Below, one piece after another: positions 58,454 to 64,000 of a DNA stretch of 64,000 nt. Every line of letters starts with the position of its first letter. The stretch's first letter is position 1. This stretch comes from Chamaea fasciata (lineage: Eukaryota > Chordata > Aves > Passeriformes > Sylviidae): the NCBI GenBank assembly GCA_029207755.1, contig JARCOQ010000016.1, positions 16,265,307 through 16,329,306 of the forward strand, read 5' to 3'. The notes below the pieces were generated by a model that saw only the letters and a list, made by a program, of their open reading frames with translations, searched no databases and was not told the origin of the DNA. Position numbers and translations under genes: made by a program.

Positions 58454-61400
58454 TATTGTCTGATAAAATTAATCTAGAAAAAAAGTCTTAACAACTGCCT
58501 TGCAGGAGGAAAAGAAAGTGGCATTTTTGAGGACTCTAGTTCTGCTCAGCCTCGTCCACGCGTGAATCCACCTGGTGGAAAGACCAGCGATATTTTTGGG
58601 TCTCCTGTTTCTCCCAGCATTGTGCGAGCACACCCAAACAAACCCAAGGTATTTGTACTTCTGTTGCTGTCAGATCAGGAAGCCAGCAGCTCCAGGGTCC
58701 TGTCATGCTCTCTCATGTGCCTGTGCTCTCCTTAAGAACAGAATTGAATATGCATGGAGTGACTTTGAGTTAGACAGTTATTCCCAAAGTCTCTTTGATA
58801 GCTTGTTATTTTGGGTGTATTGGATCTCTGCAGTTTATTGTAGAAGTATTAATTAGACTGTGGATGTGCATAAAAAAAAAAAAAAGAAAAAAAAGCCTTT
58901 GGTCTTTCTCATAAGTTAGTTACAGGTGGAACTCTTGACAGAGCCAAGAGGCATTTAAACTAGACAGGGAGGAGATATTTCTTCTTATTCTGCAGTTTGG
59001 CAGATGTGATTTTGATGCACACTTGGGAAGCTGGTGAGCTACCGTCATAAACTCCAGTAAGCTACAGTCATAAACCTTTGTGAGGCCTGGCTGTGCACTT
59101 CCCCTCTCTTAAATACATGTATCTACAGTCACCTTGAAAGCACTTCAACAGATTAGGCTTAAGTGATCAACAGTGAAAAAGTGAACTTGGGATCAGTGGT
59201 GTCAGGCCCAGCAGTTACTTGATTTGTGCAAGATAGACAAAGGTGTCTCTTAGTATAGTGTTACAGTTGTTATGAATAGGTTATACAGTTGAGTTTTTAT
59301 CTTGAAGCTGGAATGTATAATAGTTGCTTGTAGTTAGGACCACATCTGGGTTTGGAAAAAGCAGGATACATTACCAGTTACTGTATTTAAGTGCCCTATA
59401 TGCAGATTTAGGACCTGCTGCCTTACTCTAATACTAATAAGTGAGTAGCTATTATGTCCTGTCAAATAGCATGAAAATTTAACATTCCACAAAACTGTTG
59501 TGGTTTAGGAATGGTATTCCCCAGTTTAGTGTTCCCACTGAAAACACTCCAAAACATGTACCACTCACGCTTCCCTTTCCGTGTAGCTGGGGAGGGAAAT
59601 TAGAGGTAAAAGGTAAAAATCGCAGGTTGAGATAAGAACATTTTACTGGAAATAGCAGTGAGATAAGAAAAGAACAGTAACAGCAACAAAATTAATAATG
59701 GAGTGTACAAGAAGGATGAACAATTCTCACACTACCCCAACCACTCGGCCACCACCGCTCTCCTACACACCCTGCACATGATGTGGTATAGAGTAAGCTC
59801 CAGGTCCCAGCCATGCCCTCCCTGGCTAGTGCAAAAATTATTCCTGTCCTGGCTGCAACCAGGACAGAAATTGTCACTGTGCTGAAAACAGTCTCGTTTT
59901 TCCTGGAAGCTTAGGAAGAAGGGATCAGTCCAATTTAACTTCCTTGCCTTTGTTTTTTTCCCCTTAAATTTAAGCTGTTGGTAGAGTGCTTTATTTTTAT
60001 GCATGTTCTGAATAGTACCTGGGGCCATATGAAAGGACAAGGAAGAAAAATAAGATTGGGAGCTAGGTTTTGGCAGGAGTAGCGCTGTTGGTGTAGGAGG
60101 CTTGGCTTTGTTTCTTTGTCCCCTTTATTGGGATGGTTGCTCTTTCTTTCTAGCTACATTTTAGAAAGGTAACTTTAATTCCCATCCTGACTAAATGGAG
60201 GACACCATTGTGGAAATTCTTATGTCATTAATTAGAGCATTGGAATTGCAGGAGATACTGAGATGGAAAGAAAACAGCATATTTACAAAAACTACTGCAC
60301 GTTGTGTTTCAGAGGTGGGAAAACGCACTTCTCTGAAGTGTGGCTGTGTATTTCCAACAGTCAATTCAGATTGTTGGGGAAATGATCTTAAAATGTTTTG
60401 GTTATTACCTGACTGTTGGGATCCTTGCTGAAGACAGGAATTGCTGCATACAAGTAGACTCTTCAAGGGCTGCTTGTATTATAGTTGTGTGTACCAACTT
60501 CTCCTGCACGATAGCAGGTACTTGACAGGAATGGTAATTCCTGACCTTAAAATCAATTAATCCTTCAGGTTGGAGAAGGCCTCTAAAATTGAGTCTGGCA
60601 GTTAACCCACCACTGCTGTGCTTACCATTTTGGTGATCTAATGTAGCCTCTTCATCCATGTTTCAATGAATTGTCTTAGATGTGCACCTTGCCATAAAAT
60701 AATAGATTTGTGCCCCTGCTTTTGGGGTTCTGTGGAAGTGGAGAAGATGAAGGGCTGCACACAGCTTGCTTTTATTTGATCAGTGATCTATAAACTTAGA
60801 AATGAAGCAAAACTTCCAGAAGGATTTTGTGACAGACTTGCTGTTTGAGTTTAATGCACTAAGACAGTTTTTGATTTCTTTGCAGGATCACATTGTCTTG
60901 AAAGAAGAGGAAATACCAAAGAAGCTGGAAGGTCAGCAAGAGAACTTATTTTCTTTGTTCTCTTTGGGAATATAAGCTATGATGAAGTTTCTTCTGCTTC
61001 TGCTTAAACACTAGTCTTAGTCTCATATTTTTAGGATAATATGACAGAAAGGTTTAGTCAGAAATCTGATCACTGTCTCAGGGAAATGGTTCTCTTCCTC
61101 TTATTGAGGAGAACACAGGCATGAGTCATGATACTCTGTGTCTGTGTATTTAGACTTTGCTTGATACCATGTGTCTGTATACAGATATGTATGGAATCTG
61201 TATAGGGCAAAACACCAGGTTACTTCTTCCTCTCTTGCCATCTCCTTCAAATGGCTAATTTTGGCCTTCTGTAGTTGTAAATAATAAACAGCTGGCTGAC
61301 AAAATGTATTATTGTTCAGCCAATTGATAAAGAATGATGGGAACCCTGCTTTCAAGCTTAGTATTGTAGAGATTTAAGGCAGATTTGGGAGGAAACCTCC

Positions 61401-62520
61401 TAAGGGGCCCTCCCTCCCCTCCCCCAGCTGGTTCAGAAAAAAAAACTTCTCCAAGAGAAGTGGAAAGAACCCTGTTTCTTAAACAGACAAAGCACTCCCC
61501 AGCACAGTAAACTGGACAATACCCGATGACAAGAACTTCGTGCCGCTCTGGAGAGATGACAGATTTAGAACAGAAGTCCTTCCTGGAGGTGGTTGCTCTG
61601 TCTCAGTCCCTCTGGTGCTGGGAAATGCTGCACAGGATGGATCTTGGTGGGTGCCAGGTGCGAGCCCCCACAGCGCTCCCCCGGGTCCTCAGTCCAGAGA
61701 GATTGTAACAGTTCCGGGGGAAGATGAAAAAAAGAGGAAAAAAAAAAAGGAAAGAAAAAAAATTTAAAAATAAAAAAAAAACAGGAGGAGAGGGAAAAGA
61801 AAAAAAAAGATGAAGCTTCTGCTCCTCTGCTAGCTACTTCCTACCTAGCTAACTAACTACTGAAGAAAAAAAATCTCTCCGTCCCTCGCCGTGTGTTGCT
61901 GAATCCGACTCTCAAGGCTTGCTGGCGGAGGAAGCTTTGTGAAAACAAACTGTACACCTCTCCCTTCCCCCTGCTCCCAGACCCAACAGACAATTGGGGA
62001 TACAAACCTCACAATGTCACCCCAGGGCAAAAGGATTGATTGGTATGTTGTATCTCCCAATTGCCTGCAACTGCCGAAAATAATTATGAAGGTGTATTGC
62101 TTAGTCTTCAAATCCTTGTTAGAAAGATTGCTGAAGGAAGAGAGGAATTGTTGTGAGAAGTGAAATTCTTTTCTTAGCACGTGTTTCCTTCAGGAAAAAT
62201 GAGCAGATAATGAGAAACCTTGGTGTGCTATGCATGGGAGATGTGGGACATAATGCAGCCGACAGAAGATGAGGCACTTTGTGCGCTACAGACTAGGGAG
62301 TGATTTGATGATCTAATCTGTTTTCTTTAATGCAGCCACAGGAAATATCAAACCACACCAGGAAGATGGAAGCGAGAAAAAAACGCTGGGCAAAGAGGAG
62401 CGATGCAAGGAACCAGAACCCAAGATAGACAATCACGAACCCCGACTAGGGCCAAGGCCACGCTCGCACAACAAAGTCCTCAATCCGCCAGGGGGGAAAT
62501 CCAGCATTGCATTCTATTAG
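51416..62520 (+). CDS. JPT2: JPT2 (HN1L), Jupiter microtubule-associated homolog 2 (whole spliced CDS span)
   Basis: Joining 51416-51459, 57885-58033, 58506-58648, 60886-60931 and 62336-62520 gives 567 nt, or 188 residues, in phase throughout; human JPT2 has 190. Four PPGG motifs lie at residues 19-22, 63-66, 86-89 and 178-181, the family hallmark, with NIFG/DIFGSP repeats between them and the C-terminus [14 protein letters not shown] then IAFY. The small, probably disordered protein belongs to the Jupiter/HN1 family. Human JPT2 binds microtubule-related partners and acts as an NAADP-binding protein in calcium release through two-pore channels; that is family knowledge. The start has a strong Kozak context (GCCACCATGT). 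Confidence 0.96.
55387..55392. repeat. Target-site duplication of the solo LTR, left
   Basis: CCAGAC, identical to 55921-55926. Confidence 0.92.
55393..55920 (-). mobile_element. Solo LTR with 6-bp target duplication (ERVK-like)
   Basis: On the minus strand the 528-base unit begins TGTGGGAAATCAAGG and ends ATCCCGACA (TG...CA), with AATAAA (complement of 55446-55451) near its 3' end. CCAGAC occurs exactly on both sides (55387-55392 and 55921-55926). A six-base duplication is typical of class II (ERVK-like) avian retroviruses. No viral genes remain. Confidence 0.93.
55921..55926. repeat. Target-site duplication of the solo LTR, right
   Basis: CCAGAC, identical to 55387-55392. Confidence 0.92.
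56366..57017 (-). mobile_element. CR1 LINE fragment
   Basis: Reverse-complement CR1 text: AGAATCATTAAGGTTGGAAA, CAGCCCATTCCAATGTTTAA, TGTCAGGGAGTTGCGGAGAG. It stops at an 18-T run (57018-57035). Confidence 0.93.
57885..58033 (+). CDS. JPT2: JPT2 coding exon 2 (residues 15-65)
   Basis: Encodes [20 protein letters not shown], then [20 protein letters not shown] and PKRTNPP. It carries the first PPGG motif and the start of the second. Acceptor GATATAG, donor G then GTAAAA at 58034. Confidence 0.96.
58034..58505 (+). other. JPT2: JPT2 intron 2
   Basis: A (TA)9 run (58423-58440) followed by 11 T (58441-58451) lies 54 bases before the acceptor. Nothing else notable. Confidence 0.88.
58423..58451 (+). 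repeat. (TA)n microsatellite and T-run near an acceptor
   Basis: Nine TA units directly followed by 11 T. Confidence 0.92.
58506..58648 (+). CDS. JPT2: JPT2 coding exon 3 (residues 65-112)
   Basis: Encodes [20 protein letters not shown] then [20 protein letters not shown] and AHPNKPK. It completes the second PPGG motif and contains the third. Acceptor TTGCAG, donor AAG then GTATTT at 58649. Confidence 0.96.
59496..59866 (-). mobile_element. Solo LTR, ERVL-like, degraded
   Basis: On the minus strand it begins TGTCCTGGTTGCAGCCAGGA, a motif common to avian ERVL LTRs, and ends CTAAACCACAACA (TG...CA). Flanks AAAAC and GAAAT match only loosely, so the ends are approximate. Confidence 0.7.
60545..60640 (-). 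mobile_element. Degraded CR1 3' end
   Basis: GGTTGGAGAAGGCCTCTAAA and TTAACCCACCACTGC resemble reverse-complement CR1. Confidence 0.6.
60886..60931 (+). CDS. JPT2: JPT2 coding exon 4 (46 bp, residues 113-128)
   Basis: Encodes [15 protein letters not shown]. The short acidic-basic linker follows AHPNKPK as in human (DHVFLCEGEE). Acceptor TTTGCAG, donor G then GTCAGC at 60932. Confidence 0.9.
60932..62335 (+). other. JPT2: JPT2 intron 4
   Basis: A stretch at about 61380-62160 differs in composition from the surroundings: GC-richer blocks flank a very A-rich segment (61723-61810) and a short CTAACTAACTA-type run. It may be a degraded LTR or other insertion; I could not find its ends. An open frame at 61939-62163 has no recognisable product. 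Confidence 0.6.
61723..61810 (+). repeat. A-rich low-complexity tract
   Basis: Long A-runs broken by single G/T bases, almost pure purine on the + strand. Confidence 0.9.
62336..62520 (+). CDS. JPT2: JPT2 coding exon 5 (residues 128-188 and stop)
   Basis: Encodes [40 protein letters not shown] and [14 protein letters not shown], with TAG at 62518-62520. The last 25 residues, with the fourth PPGG motif, are nearly identical in all vertebrates. Human ends SISFY where this reads SIAFY. Acceptor ATGCAG. Confidence 0.96.
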
Positions 62521-64000
62521 GGTCATCATGTCACTAATGGAGAATCTCTTGTCTATGCTGGTGAGGTCAGTTTATACACTCGCTTGTGAATAGATTCTTA
62601 GGCAGATGGATGGAGGGTTATGTTAGAGTGCGTAGGAAGGATAACCTGGTGATTTGGGGAGGAAGGGCTGGGGAGGGAATGGGTGCCTTGTGGAAGATGT
62701 GAGTATTGGCCTGCCTGGGTGGGTGGCAGAGCCAGACATTAGTGTAACTTTGTGAAAAATTAGTGCTACTTAGTGGTGAGTTCCTCAGACTGTTAGGTTC
62801 CTAGCTAGCTTGTGGTTCAGGACGCTCTTGTTGACTGTATGGATAAGCCTGATTCCACATGTCAAACATTGTGAATGGGAAGGGTCCTGGAGGTCACACC
62901 TGAAGATTCTGAAGTACAGCAGGTAGGCTGGGCTTTACCCTAGGCAATGGGATGCAGTTTTACAGCACGAGCTGACTTGCAGTCATGTGAATATAAATAT
63001 GTCCCACTGGAACATATTTATGTAGTGCTGCCATGGTTAAGAGCGTCTTCAGTCATTGCTTCTTTTTCTCCTTTCTTGCTTGCAGCACATGATTGCTGAT
63101 ACAAGGACAAAATATGCTGGAAGTTTCTTTTATACTCATAAACCATCATGTTTGTGAGTTTGGGGTGGTCTTCCCCTCCCCAGGTATTCAGGTCCTTTGG
63201 ATGCCTGTAGTAATTTGCTGATTACTGTGACTAGCTCTTCACGTGGCAGTCCAACATGCTGTTTCATGTAAGTGCTTCTAGTTGAGTGCTTGTATGTCTT
63301 CTGGTAAAAATCTGGGTGCAAACAATATGGTTTTGTGATACTCTTTGAAGAGAGGCAACTTGGAAGTTTACAGTTACCATGGAGAATATGCTGAGGTGTC
63401 AGCCAGGTCACTCTGACCCAGCCTGTGTAGAAAGGGCTTAGCTTCAACACAGGTTTTCACTTGGCTCCCTGTGGAAACCAGGACTGTTCTGCCTCCACCA
63501 CAGTGCATTTCCTGTTGGTTTTGCTTGTGCTGAGTCTGTTAGTGAATTCACCTGTCTTTAATCAGCCTTACCTTTGCCTTTGACTGTCTCAGATTTTTGT
63601 TGGTAAGGTTGGGAGAACTATGTGAGTTCTCCCCAGCCTAAAGCTGTAGATGATTTTGCTGTAGATTACCTTAGTTGGAAAAACAAAGCCAGTGCAAACA
63701 GAAGGTTTGTATTACTAAAATCTGTCACAAATCATGTTTGGAAGATGTGCATGTTTTGCACAGATTTTTTCGGGGAGGTTTGTTCTCTGAATGGATTTTA
63801 TGGTCATGTCTAGAGCTTTGATATATGAATGTTAACTCTAGGTGCTTACTGTTAAATATATCGAATACTGACCTTTTAAATCTGACATACCAAACAGGAG
63901 TTGTTCAGGTACACCAAAGAACAAGTGGCCTTATTGTGTATATCCACTGCTGTTCTAGCCCACATTCCCTGGGAACTGCTGCCATTGAGGTGGGATGCTG
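62521..64000 (+). other. JPT2: JPT2 3'UTR (partial, runs off the window)
   Basis: No further coding exon and no AATAAA is seen up to 64000, so the transcript end probably lies outside. By human synteny MAPK8IP3 would follow; none of it is visible here. Confidence 0.6.

Larger units (their letters stand above)
58649..60885 (+). other. JPT2: JPT2 intron 3
   Basis: Contains an A-rich run (58872-58897), a solo LTR (59496-59866) and a CR1 remnant (60545-60640). No gene seen. Confidence 0.85.

Noticed and set aside
1..64000. CRISPR arrays, operons, phage or bacterial defence systems
   Set aside because: The sequence is intron-rich vertebrate DNA; no regularly spaced repeats or prokaryotic gene arrangement is present.

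Overview
The window is bird nuclear DNA, most likely from a perching bird (Passeriformes). It holds two conserved protein-coding genes, both on the + strand: CRAMP1 (non-coding exon 1 ends near base 28; coding exons 485-43428) and JPT2, formerly HN1L (coding exons 51416-62520). The bird assignment rests on many CR1 LINE fragments, avian solo LTRs, and a minus-strand composite of a CR1-like tail and a tRNA-Ile-like head (6688-6857). That composite resembles the passerine TguSINE1 family. The order CRAMP1 then JPT2, same strand, matches human 16p13.3.

Layout. Bases 1-483 are a GC-rich CpG-island/5'UTR region ending in a strong splice acceptor one base before the CRAMP1 start codon. From 485 to 43428 I could join 20 coding exons with consistent phases into a 1,319-residue protein: a SANT/Myb-like domain near residues 160-230, a conserved middle, a large 420-codon exon, and a conserved C-terminus. 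The intron between coding exons 9 and 10 has minor-spliceosome (U12-type) signals; the other introns look ordinary. The 3'UTR begins at 43429 and probably reaches about 47.55 kb. The spacer up to about 51 kb holds a CR1 LINE on the minus strand whose ORF1-like 5' part lies next to the JPT2 CpG island. JPT2 has five coding exons giving 188 residues with four PPGG motifs; its 3'UTR runs off the right edge.

The introns and spacer hold CR1 fragments in both orientations, three solo LTRs on the minus strand (31739-32309, 55393-55920 with a perfect 6-bp target duplication, and 59496-59866), one SINE, simple repeats, and a large inverted pair of an unclassified 350-390 bp repeat (4720-5113 and 7113-7466).

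The two genes are neighbours by ancient synteny. CRAMP1 is a nuclear chromatin factor linked to histone H1 gene expression; JPT2 is a small cytosolic microtubule-associated, NAADP-binding protein. I see no bacterial, phage or CRISPR content and no candidate for a new biological system. The points most worth checking are the U12 intron, the triple NAGNAG acceptor, the inverted repeat pair, and the repeat insertions close to exons.
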